From an uncultured Flavobacteriales bacterium (GTDB lineage Bacteria > Bacteroidota > Bacteroidia > Flavobacteriales > Flavobacteriaceae), in the NCBI GenBank assembly GCA_913009535.1, contig CAJVXR010000076.1, positions 1 to 6,942 of the forward strand: a stretch of 6,942 nt of DNA. The letters are read 5' to 3'. The notes beneath the pieces are model-generated. The model was not told the DNA's origin and did not search any database. It saw only the letters and a list, made by a program, of their open reading frames with translations. The number at the start of each line of letters is the position of its first letter. Positions within the stretch are counted from its first letter, which is position 1. This document shows, one piece after another, positions 6,884-6,942 of the stretch. The position numbers and the translations under genes were made by a program.

Positions 6884-6942
<59 letters not shown>

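Overview
The window looks like a piece of chromosome from a member of the Bacteroidota, probably a flavobacterium. The DNA is very A+T rich, start codons lack obvious Shine-Dalgarno sequences, and the proteins are types common in that group: a fused Wzc-type tyrosine autokinase, a short Wza-like lipoprotein, a membrane-anchored AraC-type regulator, and secreted YadA-head/S74 fibre proteins. No species can be named from the sequence alone.

All five protein genes lie on the minus strand, so they read from right to left. At the far right, on the plus strand and divergent from them, is an initiator tRNA-fMet gene cut off by the window end. Next to it is a membrane-spanning regulator (6725-5139) with a probable periplasmic beta-propeller sensor and a cytoplasmic AraC-type DNA-binding domain. 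A 246-bp A+T-rich gap follows. Then come a Wza-like polysaccharide export lipoprotein (4892-4146, TTG start) and a Wzc-like co-polymerase/tyrosine autokinase (4146-1846), joined by a one-base TAATG stop/start overlap. The kinase ends in seven Tyr-Gly dipeptides encoded by a hexanucleotide repeat.

The same strand continues after 36 bp with a secreted fibre protein of 348 residues (1809-763). It has eleven 14-residue YadA-head repeats, a C-terminal S74-type intramolecular chaperone domain and a short coiled coil. After only 14 bp a second secreted fibre protein starts (748 to beyond base 1). It is built on ten 17-residue repeats, and its C-terminus lies outside the window. The two fibre genes are visibly richer in G+C than the rest.

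The Wza/Wzc pair should form an envelope-spanning export and chain-length-control machine for an exopolysaccharide or capsule, but no glycosyltransferase, flippase or polymerase gene is present here. The layout suggests, without proving it, that surface fibres and polysaccharide export are made together. The neighbouring sensor-regulator may control them: a similar A+T-only motif lies about 50 bp upstream of both its own start and the wza start. No CRISPR array, insertion sequence, rRNA gene or convincing intrinsic terminator was seen.
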